From assembly GCA_015179125.1 (NCBI GenBank), contig WHVA01000108.1, forward strand, positions 62,001 through 126,000: a DNA stretch of 64,000 bases, read 5' to 3'. Under the pieces are notes generated by a model that saw nothing but the letters and a program-made list of their open reading frames with translations, was not told the DNA's origin and did not search any database. The translations under genes were made by a program, and so were the position numbers. This DNA is from Gautieria morchelliformis. Lineage: Eukaryota > Basidiomycota > Agaricomycetes > Gomphales > Gomphaceae. Within the stretch, counting starts at the first letter, position 1. Each line of letters begins with the position of its first letter. Of the stretch, positions 21,211-32,350 are shown in pieces.

Positions 21211-24200
21211 TCATAGAGAAGTCAAAGGTCCCGGCTTGCCCAGATAAGACTCGTGGAAATCAGTGACCAGCTCCGAGGCATGATCAAGCTTGGAAGCGAG
21301 GATCCACAAGGTTTCTTCGTTGGTACCTTCGTAACCAGTCCACCTAACGAGATAGAGCAGCTTGCAGCTCTTTCGTCTATTATCGATCTTTGGAGTCGAG
21401 GATTTCCGAGACTTCGAACCCGGGCTCGCTGTTGATGACAACTGGGGGCGGAGGAGGCTGAACTCGGTTTGGAATGGTGTTGGGCGAGGCTGGTTTGAGC
21501 ATGGATACATGGAATACTGGATGGACTGAATGCATGTGTTCTGGAAGTCAAAGAGTGAAGGAGTGAGTACCCGCTTGGGAAATGATCCCAAAAGGGCCCA
21601 AAAACTTCTCGGCGAGCTTCTTAGTGGGCCGAGTTATTCTGAAGTACTGTGCCTTTACAAAGGCAAGGGATCCTACTTGGAAATCAGGGGCGGGCTTGCG
21701 ACGAACATTGGCCAAGGCTTGGTAGGTCTTTTGAGCCTCGAGGATGGCGCGGCAAAGTTCTTGGTGAAGGTCATCCAGGTCAACCACGAAGTCTTGAGCT
21801 TATGCCGAGGCGAGGTCATGCTTGGGGTGAACCGCAAGGTTGGGGTGGTAACCCTTGTTAGCAAAGAATGGGGATATACCAGTGGTTGCGCTAGGCGCAT
21901 TGTTGTAAGCGAACTCGGCGAGGGGAAGGAGCGAAGCCCAGTTGGACTGCTGATAGTTGCAGTAGATCCTGAGGTACTGTTCCAGGGTCTGGTTAGCATG
22001 CTTGGTCTGACCGTCACCCTCGGGATGGTATCCCGAGGTGAAATGCAACCGCATGTCCAAGGCCTTCCCTAGAGAATGCCAGAAGTGCGAGACGAACTTG
22101 GAACCCCTATCCGAGGTGACGTGTGAGGGGACTCCATGCTTGGAAAAGACATGAAGGATGAAGAGGTGAGCGAGCTCTTGCGAGGTTATCTTGTCTGTAG
22201 TTGGGATGAAGATAACCTGCTTAGTGAAGTGGTCAACAATCACTAGTATGGAGGTGAACTCGGATGAAGGTGGGAGCTGCTCAATGAAATCCATAGAGAT
22301 GGAATTCCAAGGCTTCTCAGGAACGGGGAGTTGTTTGAGGAGACCATAGGGCTTGTGATGTTGCGGCTTGCTTCACATACAAGTGGTGCAAGTCTTGCAA
22401 TACTCCTTGACAAAGGATCTAATCCCTGGCCAAGTGTAGTCTTGTCCGATCAACTCCAAGGTCTTATTGACCCCGAAGTGTCCCGAGAGAATGTGGTCGT
22501 GCTTGTATTGCAGGATGTGAAGTTGAAGTGTTGGGCCGCTGGAACATAGGTTCGGTTGTCGAGCTTGAGAAAGCCCTTGGGGTCTGTGGTCCACCTTGGG
22601 TCATTAACCAAGCCGAGGTGCGACTTGGCTATGGGGTCCAAGGGGAGGTTCACTAGTATGTCAGCTCGGATCTGCTCGGTATCAAGCAGCGAAGCAGCTC
22701 GGAGTACAACCGGAGCGAGGTTAGTAGCTCTAAGGGACGATGCCAACTGGTGTTGAGTAAACACTGGCCGTAGGTTCTGTGGGTTTATGGTGGCATAGTC
22801 GCTATTCCCCTCTTTAAGGTAGACGTCCCATTGTCTAGTGAGAGAGTCAGGCTTCGTTCTGAGGTGACCAGGTTGGAAATGGTTGGCGAGGTTGAATTGA
22901 GAGAGGTATTCTCCACCGAGCTTGTCGACGGGTTAAGAGCTTTGTTGTTGAAAAGTATTCGAGGTTCTTATGATCGGTTATAACATTGACAGGGTCGCCA
23001 GAACCCTCGAGGTAGTGTCGCCAGCGTTGAAAGGCTTCAAAGATTGCTAGGAGCTCCTTGTCGTGAACATTGTAGTTGAGTTCGGTAGAGGTGAATGTGC
23101 GGGAGTGAAAAGCGACGGGATGAAGTTCACCTTCCAAGGTTCACAATGATAAGATTTCCGCTAAGGCATAATCTGAAACATCAGTCTCTATGATTAGTGG
23201 AAGATCAGGAATCCAGTGGGTATAGGAGCAGTGGTGAACGCCTTTTTCAACAAGTTGAAGGCCTGTCGACAATCCTCGGAAAAGTTCCAGGGGGTGCCCT
23301 TGCGGGTAAGTTGGGTTAAGGGAATCGTGATGTTGGAGTAGTTGTGAATGAAATGTCGGTAGAAGTTGGCGAAACCGAGGAAGGACTGGATGTTGCGAAC
23401 TTTGCGAGGTTCAGGCCAGTCTTGAATGACCTTTACCTTGTTGTCCGCCATAGTGAGGCCCTCGGGAGAGAGTATGTAGCCGAGGAATTCAACCAAATCG
23501 CGATGAAACTCACACTTGTCTTCTTTGGCGAAGAGGTTGTTGAGTCGTAGTCATCGCAGGACTTCCTTGACATGTTCAACATGTTTGGAGGGGTCACTGG
23601 AATAGATTAGAATGTCATCCAAGTATACCACCACACAAACATCCAAAAGGTCGGCAAAAATTTCATTCATGAATCTCTGGAAAGTAGCAGGGCTGTTAGT
23701 GAGACCAAATGGCATAACCAACCATTCAAAGGACCCATAGCGAGTCCTGAAGGTGGTTTTCCATTCATCACCCTTGGCCACTCGTAAGAGGTGGTAAGCG
23801 TGATGAAGGTCACTCTTCGTATAGATGCGAGTGTTCTTTGGAGCATCAAGTAAGTCAGCAATCAATGGCAATGGATACCGATCTTTTTCGAAATCTTGTT
23901 TAAACCTCGGAAGTCGACACACAACCGAAGTGAGCCATCTTTTTTGTGGACAAACAATACCAGTGCACCATGAGGCGAGTGTGAAGGTTGGATGAAACCG
24001 ATGTTCAAATGCTCATCGATGAACTCACCAAGTGCTTTGAGTTCAGAAGTGGAAAGGGAGTAGATGGGACCGATAGGTGGCGCGGTCCCTTCTTCAAGGT
24101 TGATCTTGATATTGTGGGGTTGGTGGGGAGCTAGAGTGTCAGCGCATGCTTTGCTGAACACATCTGCAAATTTGTGATATACTTTGGGAACATGTTTCTT

Positions 24201-24862
24201 AATGTTCTCAGAAAGCTCGGGAGAGCTTTCTCCCGGTGTTGCTCCTCGGGTGAGGAGCTCAGGCGAAGCCAGATTGATCTGAAACACTTCAGAGCCTTCT
24301 AACCTGGATGCGCGCATAAAAGTGGGTGCATTGATTGGGAAACGAGCAGTGCTTGCAACTTCGGAGGCGAGTTCGGAGGCGGGGGCAAAGATGCCATAGC
24401 TCAAGTCGAGGTCGTAGCCAAAGCTGAGTGGGCTGAAGTCACCGTGGTCGCTGGAGTCGTAGTCAAATCGATGGTCTTGAAAGTAATACTGCCCAATACC
24501 CAGTCAATCAACCGATTGTAGCGGGTGAGCCAGTTGTGGCCAAGTACCACCAAGCAACTCGAGTCGAGCGAGGTTATGTAGAAGGTAATCCATTGTTGTT
24601 CGCCAGTAGGAAAGCAGATACAGAGGTCTAGAGCTTGGGTAATGGTAGTGTTAGTACTACCGTCAAATAGTTTCAAGGGTATAGGAGAGACAGGATAAGC
24701 AGGCATAGAGTACTTCTGGACAAATCTGGATTCAATAAAACAATCAGAAGACCTGCAGTCAACTAATGCAACAAAAGAGATGTCGGGGAGGGAAGGTGAG
24801 GTTAGATCTACATTAAGGGAATCTTTGGACAAAGAATGGGAAGCGGCGCTGAGTCTGAGCAC
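21211..24862 (-). pseudogene. Gypsy C Pol with chromodomain, broken
   Basis: Minus-strand order: protease (VALVDCRSSDCFIES near 24760, the DSG changed to DCR); RT with VDFRGLNK near 23900 and [12 protein letters not shown] near 23615, split by a frameshift near 23890; connection VEFLGYILSPEGL; RNase H ([18 protein letters not shown] near 23040); integrase zinc arm (GHFGVNKTL, CKTCTTC near 22385); integrase core (VIVDHFTKQ, TSDRGSKF near 22110, then GQTKHANQTLE); and a chromodomain (KLLYLVRWTGYEGTNEETLW near 21350). In the integrase the catalytic Glu of the usual GQTER motif is Lys (codon at 22001-22003). Several frameshifts. Confidence 0.9.
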
Positions 24863-24912
24863 ACGGGTGAGGTTACAACAATCCTCGGATCGTGTGGTTC
24901 CGAGGTTGCTAC

Positions 24913-26140
24913 CTATTTTTTCACCTCCGTAATGGAGGCCGAAGTCCCCTCGTTAGGGGTCTTCGTTGCCCGACCTTTAGAACTGCTACCACTGGTAGAC
25001 TTGTTCTTCAGGCAGTCCTTGACGATGTGACCTTTGGTGCCGCAAAGCAGGCAAAGGCCCTGGTCGACCCGACGTTGGTGTTCCTCGGGAAGCAGTTTAC
25101 CATCTTTCCCGAGCTTGCTCGATATGTTGGGCTGGCTCTTGTTGTTCGAAGAGTTGCTATTGGAACCCTTGCCATTGTTGTTGGTCTTGTTGCGGTTCTT
25201 GTTGTTGTTAGAACTGCTGGAAGACTGATTGTTGTTACACTGCAGGCATATAAAAGTTTTCTTGTCTGAAAAATTGTTGAAAAAACTGTAAAGATTTTCC
25301 AAATATTTTTAGTGTTTTTTATAGAAAAAAAACTATAATAAAATTTTGTGTTTTTATTAGAATTTGTTGAGCAAGAAAATTGTAAAAAAATTCAAAGTTT
25401 TTTTCAGGGTTTTTTATGGGTTTCTTTGTGTTTTCACAAAGAAACTTATAAAAAGACATAAAAAACCCTGCAAAAAACTTTAAACTTTTTTACAATTTTC
25501 TTGCTCAACAAATTCTAACAAAAACACAAAATTTTGTTAAAGTTTTTTTACATTAAAAACACTAAAAAAAATTGGAATATCTTTACAGTTTTTTGAACAG
25601 TTTTTCACACCAGAAAATTTTTATATGCCTCCAGTGTTAGTGGCATTGCTGCTGGACTGATTAGCAGTGCGCGCAGGCTGGGAACTACGACCATTGATCA
25701 TAGCGTCATATTCCTTATGCTCCCAATAGTGGCTGTCGCATTCCAGCGTGAAGTTCCTAAGCTCGGCGAGGCTGCGGAATTGAGGGAAGTGAAGTAGATC
25801 GTCCTTGATTCATTTGGCCAAGCCCTTATACGTGAAGTGTCGGAGGGCTGCATCGTTCCACTGAGTCCGAGTCGAGGCTCAGGCGAAGTCGATAAAGAAT
25901 CGTGCGGCCTTGTGGTGCTCTTTCATAATGATCTTCTTGAGGTCGATTTCAGCCTGGGCAGCGTTGTCGTAGGGGCCGAAGTTGAGTTCAAGCTTGGCCT
26001 TGAAGCTGTCCCAGTCCTCAAGCCGGGTCTGCGAGGGGTATACCCGGGGAAGGGCGGTGAGTCGTCGGGGGCTTCCGAGAAACGTCGTTGTTCTGAGATA
26101 CCCCGAAGGGTGCGGGAACGAGTCATCATGGACATAGTGA
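24913..26140 (-). pseudogene. Gypsy C Gag, interrupted by a foldback element
   Basis: Begins near 26130 (MTRSRTLRGISEQRRF) and continues in another frame through KAKLELNFGPYDNAAQAEI and FPQFRSLAELRNFTLECD near 25770 (retrotransposon gag). After removal of 25238-25639 it reads on without a shift through an Asn/Ser-rich linker to the CCHC knuckle CLLCGTKGHIVKDC near 25030. At least one stop and one frameshift lie in the capsid part. Confidence 0.85.
25238..25636. mobile_element. Palindromic foldback MITE 1 (399 bp)
   Basis: The whole element is a near-perfect inverted repeat with its centre near 25440. Ends are CACTGCAGGCATAT and ATATGCCTCCAGTG. A TTA target duplication flanks it (25235-25237 and 25637-25639), and removing the element with one TTA restores the gag frame of C exactly. 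AT-rich, no ORF. A 3-bp TTA duplication fits PIF/Harbinger or CACTA-type transposases; the CACTG end leans to the latter. Confidence 0.9.
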
Positions 26141-26179
26141 AGAAAAGGGATACGTAGGGTGTAAGCAGTCTGAAAATAC

Positions 26180-26553
26180 TGTTACGATACGATCCTTCGT
26201 AAGGTTGACTGAGCTCGGGAATGAAACCGGAGGTAAGGTCCAAGGTTACGGAGCAAGGTTCTGATGGGGAGGTCGGAGAGGGACTTGGCTTCAGCTTATG
26301 TGCTGTGCCGACCCTACATATGAGTCCCAACTTCAGAGGTAAATGAATAAGAGGTGAGGTTTGGCTAAAGAGGCGAAGGCTTAGAAACTAACTAAGGATC
26401 AAAAGATACGATAGTTGATTTTTAGACTGAGGAGTAGGAATGCATACAGGGGCAGGATTAGAATCACAAGTACTTGGGCACGAGTATCACAAGGCTCGGG
26501 CTCGGGAAAAGGGTTATACTGATAAGTAACCGGCCAAAGGCCGGGTCCTTACA
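26180..26553 (-). repeat. 5' LTR of gypsy C (374 bp, internally deleted)
   Basis: Same termini as the 18550 LTR. It lacks about 178 bp present there. It is followed by target duplication CTGTG. Confidence 0.92.
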
Positions 26554-27407
26554 CTGTGAGACCTTGTATGTTACATCGTCAAGTATCACGGGCTATTTTG
26601 CCACAACTGTAGACAGGGTGAGCTCCGTTCAGGTACCCTCTTACCTCCTAAACCTTTGTTAGGCTTAACCTTGTTTGCCAAACTACACACCTCATTGCAC
26701 AAGCCGTTCGGGCATTCAGTGTGTTCACTAATACACAATATTAACGCCTAAATCCAATCTTGACACTAAGCCCCATTGAGCAGAACTACAAGATCCATGA
26801 CAAGGAAATGTTGGTGATCATCTGAGCCTTGGAGGAGTGGAGGCATTTCCTGGAAGGAGCTCAGAGCCAGGTTGAGATCTGGACAGACCACAAAAGCTTG
26901 GAGTACTTCGTCATGTCCAAGAACCTCAACCAGAGACAGGCTTGATGGTCCCTCTATCTGTCCTGTTTGGCTTTGAGCTGTACCACTGGCTGGGAAGGTC
27001 CATGGGTAAACCTGATGCACTGTCCTGGTATGTGGACCATGACTCCAGAAGTGGGGACAATGCCGACATCACCCTGCTCCATCCCAAATGCTTCATGATC
27101 TGAGCACTCGAAGGGGTCATGGCCATGGGTGAAGAAGCCAATGTCGGGGTTTCTGAGCTGGGGAAAATCAGGGCTCAGTGGTGAATGTGGCAGAGGAATT
27201 CTGAAAGCGGCATTCTGGCTCAGTATGGAACACTGAGTGGTCAGAAAAGGATGGGCTGTTGCAGTTCTGGGGTACGATCTACATCTCAAATGTGCACAAC
27301 CTCTGGCACCAGATTGTGTCTCAGCACCATGACACTTGAGTCACCAGACACACCAGGTGGTGGAAGATGTTGGAACTGGTGGCTTGGAACTACTGGTGGC
27401 TGCAGAT

Positions 27408-27720
27408 TGTCAGGGGACCACCTGTCCTGCCTTTTATTTCCTTTTATTTCCCTTCCTCACATCTCCTTCATTGTATCCTCCCCTATTCCTTCCTGTGTCA
27501 CTGCCAGTTGTGTTGGCTTGCTTATGTCATTGTGTAGCAGCTATATAGTTCATCGCTGAGGTAAGGAGATCCTCACTCTGTTCTCTTTGGATCTCCTCTA
27601 CCTCAGGTGCGCTGTCTTGTATTTACCTGCTCACTGTTGACTCATTATATACTGCTTTGGATCTCCTCTACCTCAGGTGCCGCTCTAGGGAGTAGAGTGC
27701 CTGGTAGAGTTGCCCTTACA
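27408..27720 (+). repeat. Solo LTR F (313 bp) of the A family
   Basis: TGTCAGGGGACC...GTTGCCCTTACA with exact target duplication CAGAT (27403-27407 and 27721-27725). It is the same family as A's own 3' LTR at 29264-29606, so a relative inserted into A. It contains a doubled CTCTTTGGATCTCCTCTACCTCAGG motif, split here into short copies. Confidence 0.93.
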
Positions 27721-28237
27721 CAGATGTCACAATACATCGGTCAGTACATGAAGTCCTGCAACCTCTGCCTGCATACCAGGGTCCAACACTGGCCCCCGAT
27801 GGGCAAGCTTGTCCTGCTTCTGGTCTGGGAGTCTTGGTGGGACACAGTCAGCATTGATTTCATTGTTGAACTTCTGGAATCCCATGAGTAGGATGCAGTC
27901 ATGTGTGTGGTTGACCTAGTAAGAAAACGGTCCCACTTCATCCTCACCATGACCGCTGTAATGGCCCACAGAGTGGCATGACTGTTTCTTGGGAATGTCT
28001 GGAAACTGCATGGGCTTCCATGCCAGGTAGTTTCCGACTGAGACACCCAGTTCATGGCTGAGTTGACCTGAGAACTGTCCTGGATGCTTGGGATTCAGTT
28101 AGCCACAACCACCCATACCACCCACAGGGGGATGGGCAGACAGAATGTGTCAACCAAGAGCTTGAGAAGTACCTTTGGCTCTTTGTGAACAAGAGGGAGG
28201 ATGGCTGGGATGAACTGCTCCCACTTGCAGAGTGTCA

Positions 28238-28404
28238 AGATTGGTTTTTAGGCGTTAATATCGTGTATTAGTGAACACAGTGAATGCCCGAGTAACTTGT
28301 GCGAATAAGTGTGCCATTCAGCGAATAAGGTGAACCAATAAATGTTGAGTTCCAAGACTGAATGGAAGCCTTGCTCTCGGAAGTGCAGTTGGCACTCGTT
28401 AAGA
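28238..28404. repeat. B-family LTR fragment in gypsy A
   Basis: Starts TGTCAAGATTGG and matches the reverse complement of the right end of B1 for over 100 bp, then fades. Element A resumes near 28405. The far end is deleted, so no target duplication is visible. Confidence 0.7.
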
Positions 28405-28623
28405 TGCAAGTGACATCCAGACCACTTGTCCCTCAGTTAAGCTCACCCACTGATACCCTGGCCTCTTTGTGGTAGTCTGGAGGGTCAGGAAGAACATCTA
28501 CCAGCTCTGCCTACCCACGTTGATGGCTCAGCTGCACCCAGTATTCAATGTTGTAAAACTTCAGTGCTGGAAGACCCAATCCTGGGCCAAAGGACCAGAC
28601 CCCTGCCACCACCAGAAATTGTA

Positions 28624-29007
28624 CACTAGGTGCAAGTTACTGTTTGTTTACCATAACCCACAGCAACAAATAGTGAAGAGGAAATCTGGTAATAATTTGA
28701 AACTATAGCAAATGGTGAAGAATCCTTCCTTTTTTTTTTTTTCACAATTTAAGACATCAAGGAAATCTGAATAAAGGAAAATAATAATTTCTTGCATCTT
28801 ATGCAGTGAATGTGATTTATTTTGTCACAATTTATTTCTTATAAATGTTCATCTGTGTTTATTCAGATTTTCTTGATGTTTTAAATTGTAAACAAAAAGA
28901 AAGGATTCTTCACCATTTGCCATAGTTTCAAATTATTACAAGATTTCCTCTTTTTTAACTATTTGTTGCCATAGGTTATGGTAAACAAACAGTCACTTGC
29001 ACCTAGT
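28624..29007. mobile_element. Palindromic foldback MITE 2 (384 bp)
   Basis: Near-perfect long inverted repeat with ends CACTAGGTGCAAG and CTTGCACCTAGT and its centre near 28815. Flanked by TTGTA (28619-28623 and 29008-29012). Removing the element with one TTGTA restores reading of A into its chromodomain. The duplication could be shorter (down to TA), because the end base is ambiguous. Its sequence is unrelated to MITE 1, but its architecture is the same. Confidence 0.88.
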
Positions 29008-29252
29008 TTGTATGGTGAGCAGCACTACATGGTCAACAAGATCCTCAACAGTCACCTCCTACAGGGCCACCTCCAATTCTTGATCAAGTGGGAAGGCTAC
29101 AGGTATGAAGAGAACTCATGGGTCTCTGAAGATGATGTCTGTGCACTGGCCAAGGTACAGGAATTCTACCAGACCCACCCAGGAGCACCCCAGAGTCATG
29201 TTGTCAGCTTTCCAATCGATCATGTCCCATGCTTCGATGATGCCGCATTCTA

Positions 29253-29263
29253 GAGGGGGGTGA
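29253..29263 (+). other. Polypurine tract of gypsy A
   Basis: GAGGGGGGTGA directly follows the chromodomain stop and abuts the LTR. Confidence 0.7.
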
Positions 29264-29606
29264 TGTCAGGGGAACCCCTCCTGAGTCAATTTCCAGTCTT
29301 GGCTTCATCCCTGACCCAAGGTCTGGATGTCTGGATCTGACCTGACCACATCCCCAGGAACAGGCCGAGTTCCCAAACCTTTGGCTTTAGCAACTACCCT
29401 GGAGTGGCACAAAGGGCATGGGCTGAGTTGCACATGTTAAGCAAGTGCTGAGGAGGTTCAGGATTACATCAGGAGTGGAGCAGGTGTCCCTGACTTTGAT
29501 CAGAGGTGCGAGGTATGGTGGTAGTGGAGGACCTTAGCTTTTCCTCTTTGGATCCTCCTCTACCAGGCCACATGAGTTCTGCTGTCCAGGGAGAGTTGCC
29601 CTAACA
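29264..29606 (+). repeat. 3' LTR of gypsy A (343 bp)
   Basis: TGTCAGGGGAAC...GTTGCCCTAACA, placed directly after the polypurine tract. It defines the family of the solo LTRs at 27408, 30105, 32012 and 43717. Gypsy relic H starts at the next base. Confidence 0.85.
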
Positions 29607-30104
29607 GTGGAGGTGATCAGCTCCTTCAACTTGTTGATGGACGCCTGTTCCGACTCCCCCACTGCCATCTGACATCCTTCTTGGTGAGGTCAAAGAAGGT
29701 GTGGGCATGGTGGGAGCAGTCCTTGATGAATCATCAGTAGAAGTTAACAAACCAGATGAAGGACTGGACTTTTTTCTTATTCTGTGGTGTAGGCCATTCC
29801 GAGATGTCAGAAACCTTCACTGGGTCCATCTCCACCATCCCTTCTGACATGATCACCCCAAGGTACTCTATCTATGTCCACTCAAACTTGCACTTCTCTG
29901 GCTTGAGCCACAAGTTGGACTCCCAGAAGTGTTCCAGCACTCTCTGCATGATCTTCTGATGTTCCAACAATGTTTTCACGAAGATGAGGATGTCATCAAG
30001 GTAGACACAAATGACTCCTTCTGCTATCATGTCACAGAAGATGTCTTTCATTGTTGTCTGGAATGTGGCGGGACTGTTCGTGAGGCTGAAGAACATAACC
30101 TGCA

Positions 30105-30603
30105 TGTCAGGGGACACCCTGTTTTCCATTTCCAGTTCCGACACCACACCCAGTTCTGACTCCATTTCTGACTCCGGTTCCGGTTCCGGTTCCGATTCCA
30201 CCTCCGCCTCCGCTTTCGGAAATGATTCCGCTCCTGGGAGAACTTCCACCAGTTCTGTTTGCCTTGCCAGTTCCACTCCAATTTCCGACTTCCGCTCTCG
30301 GAACAGTGTCGGAAATCAAGCGACTCACGTAATGGGTGGCATCAAGGGTCGATCAAGGGTCAGGGAGGTCAGGGGGATGCAGGGTTGATGGCGGGTGCCA
30401 AGTGTTGTCCCTGGCTGCGCAGTGTAGTATAATACGGGCTCGCTGACATTGGGGGTCCTTAGACTTTTCTCTTTGGATTTTCCCTTGTCAGGTGAGAATC
30501 CCCTCTCTTGTATACTCTGTTGTTCGCTTATACATACTTTGGATTTCCCCTTGTCAGTTGTGTGGTAGTGTGATCTCCACAACCAGCCAGGGTTGCCCTT
30601 ACA
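30105..30603 (+). repeat. Solo LTR G (499 bp), A family
   Basis: TGTCAGGGGACACC...GTTGCCCTTACA with exact target duplication CTGCA (30100-30104 and 30604-30608). It contains a stretch of repeated TTCCGGTTCCGA-like hexamers (30170-30230) that is open in several frames but is LTR sequence. Confidence 0.94.
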
Positions 30604-30822
30604 CTGCAGCTCAGAGAGTCCATGGTTGGTGAAGAACATGGCTTTCTGATCATCTCCCTTGCAAATCTGAACATTGCTGAAACCCCATTGGACATCCAGC
30701 TTAGTGAAGTGCTTTGCACTGTGGAGTTGTGTGATCATTTCAGAAATGAGGGGAATTGGGTACCGGTTCTTGATCATAACAGCATTCAAGGCCTGGTATT
30801 CCTGCATGAGTAGGAGCAAGCC

Positions 30823-31898
30823 TGTCAAGATTGGTTTTTGGGTGTTTAGTATCTTGTGTCAGTGAATCACGGATGTGCGAACAGTGAATGCCTGAATGTC
30901 TTGTCCGTGAAGAATGTGGTTCAGCAAAGGCAGCCGAACCAGTAAAGATGTACAAGGTATAGGGTGATCTAAGTAAAGGACCCTAATCTACAGTCAAAGT
31001 GAATGGCTCAAGTGGCTCAAGATGTAATGTGTGAGGCTTCATGGAAAGGCCATCCAGGGACAAACAATCCTTTCATTCACAAAGCCTCTCCTTCAGAGAC
31101 CTTCACCAACAGCATGGTGTGGCCCCAAAGGGTGAAGTAGTGAAGATGAGAGGTGAAGACTCATGAGTGAAATCCCAGTCCTTTCTCAGTGGTAGCAGTC
31201 TAGAAGGGAAGGTTCAGGACAATGATCATGATGTGGCAAGGTAGTGCACAAGGACAAGGTAGATGTATGATAATTGAATTAGGAAATATACATGTGAATG
31301 CCAACTACTTATACCAAAGACATTGGAGGTTTCAGTGAATGGAAGAAAGGCCATGATGGGTCATGAAAAAACAGAATGTGTGGAGCTGGGATACATAATA
31401 GACATGACACACATAGAATAAACACAACTGCTGATACAAACATGAAACAATGAGGAGGTGAGCTAGCAAAGAGCATATTGAGACAACATGCATTGGGACC
31501 TGCATGAAAGGTGGGCAGGGTGCTGTGTGAATGCTTCCTGACCATACATATAAACACCGCATGTAGACCCAGGACTGCCAGATGATGGGGATTGTGATGT
31601 ATTATAGTATTGGTCAGGGATGCTTGGTCATTGCCAATGGTGGGAGCGATGGCAAATGGCATGCATGATAAAGGAGTTCAGTGACAGTGAATGAAGCAAA
31701 CAGGTATGTTTGGAAGGTGATAAGTTGGGAGAAGGTTGATTATGCCAAGTTATAACAAGAATGCCCAACTATACAGACACCACTGTGGGCACAGAACCAG
31801 CAAATGAGCTTGGCAAACCAATCAGGTGGCAAACAAAGTGAGTGGATAATGGTGTTAGGTTAAACAGGGATAGGTTCCAAAATAAATGAGTCATAACA
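30823..31898. repeat. Solo LTR of the B family (1076 bp)
   Basis: TGTCAAGATTGG...GAGTCATAACA, opposite in orientation to B1. Flanks are AAGCC and GAGCT. Each differs by one transition from the common ancestor GAGCC, which also restores the expected RT frame of H. I therefore take it as a decayed 5-bp target duplication. No open frame of note. Confidence 0.85.
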
Positions 31899-32011
31899 GA
31901 GCTGTTCTTCTTGATGAAGAAGACTGGAGAAGCAATGTGTGACTGTGATGGGCAGATCCTTCCAGTGCAGAGGTTCTCTGTGAGGAACACCAAACACCAA
32001 GTTCTACCTGC

Positions 32012-32328
32012 TGTATGGCAACCTCCCTTGTCCATGGATTATCACACAGGACTAGGTAGAGGGAATCCAAAGAGTATATAAGTGGCTGGTTAGTGTAACT
32101 ACAAGTGAGTTGCACACATAGGTAGAGGGAATCCAAAGAGAATTGGGTGAGGATCCCCTTACCTAAGTGCTAACTATACAGCTACTAGCAATCCTTATAT
32201 AAGCAACATGATGAAATGGGAATGGGCTCAGTGGAGGCAGGAGATAAGGGAGGGGGGAAGTGGTGATATAGGAGGCCATAGAGAAGGAAATGAAGACAAT
32301 AAAGGGGGCTGAGGGTCGTCCCCTGACA
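32012..32328 (-). repeat. Solo LTR (317 bp), A family, inverted
   Basis: Starts TGTATGGCAACC and ends GTCCCCTGACA on the plus strand. The target duplication is CCTGC/CTTGC with one mismatch. It carries the doubled TCTTTGGATTCCCTCTACC motif of the family. Confidence 0.85.
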
Positions 32329-32350
32329 CTTGCTCCCTTGGAAACAGTGG

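Larger units (their letters stand above)
18550..26553 (-). mobile_element. Ty3/gypsy retrotransposon C (8.0 kb), complete but decayed
   Basis: LTRs at both ends (TGTTACGATACG...GGGTCCTTACA) and exact target duplication CTGTG (18545-18549 and 26554-26558). Gag, protease, RT, RNase H, integrase and chromodomain lie on the minus strand. Two further open frames on the plus strand (19806-21079) lie between the chromodomain and the 3' LTR. A foldback MITE interrupts gag and a solo LTR interrupts the 3' LTR. Confidence 0.95.
17773..26765. repeat. Solo LTR B1 (about 980 bp), split by gypsy C
   Basis: Starts TGTCATGACTC and ends CCAATCTTGACA, with exact target duplication CTAAG in element A (17768-17772 and 26766-26770). 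Its own sequence is 17773-18549 plus 26559-26765. The rest is element C. The uninterrupted relative at 50625-51539 reads straight across the C insertion point, which confirms the nesting. Confidence 0.93.
26766..29253 (+). pseudogene. Gypsy A Pol, RNase H-integrase-chromodomain part, broken
   Basis: RNase H ([43 protein letters not shown]) is followed by integrase zinc-arm remnants around 27270-27410. After solo LTR F come MSQYIGQYMKSCNLCLHTRV and VSIDFIVELLESH (integrase core). A B-family fragment sits in the LLPLAE region near 28237. The end reads LHPVFNVVKLQCW, then, across MITE 2, a chromodomain (LQFLIKWEGYRYEENSWVSE near 29080) and a stop at 29251. Chromodomains in this class guide integration to marked chromatin. 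Many stops and shifts. Confidence 0.85.
16611..29606 (+). mobile_element. Degenerate Ty3/gypsy element A (host of nested insertions)
   Basis: RT, RNase H, integrase and chromodomain remnants are split by four insertions and end in a polypurine tract and 3' LTR. Gag, protease and 5' LTR are missing. The two main blocks (16611-17772 and 26766-29606) join in register once the B1/C/D1 nest is removed: ...YFSKGLS then PIEQNYKIHDKEMLVI. Confidence 0.88.
29607..32350 (-). pseudogene. Gypsy relic H (RT region) with three solo LTRs inside
   Basis: Minus-strand RT remnants are spread over the interval: EREQ-type RT start near 32340, ENLCTGRICPSQSHIASPVFF near 31940, YQALNAVMIKNRYPIPLISEM near 30780, KHFTKLDVQWGFSNVQI near 30690, [16 protein letters not shown] and [11 protein letters not shown] near 30000, then EYLGVIMSEGMVEMDPVKV near 29840. 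Only RT and connection survive. Stops are frequent. The solo LTRs at 30105, 30823 and 32012 split it, and reading resumes across each. Confidence 0.85.

Noticed and set aside
30107-30388. Ser/Asp repeat protein over the TTCCGG-type hexamers in solo LTR G (also 43733-43934)
   Set aside because: The sequence lies inside LTRs with exact target duplications. It is a simple repeat open in several frames.
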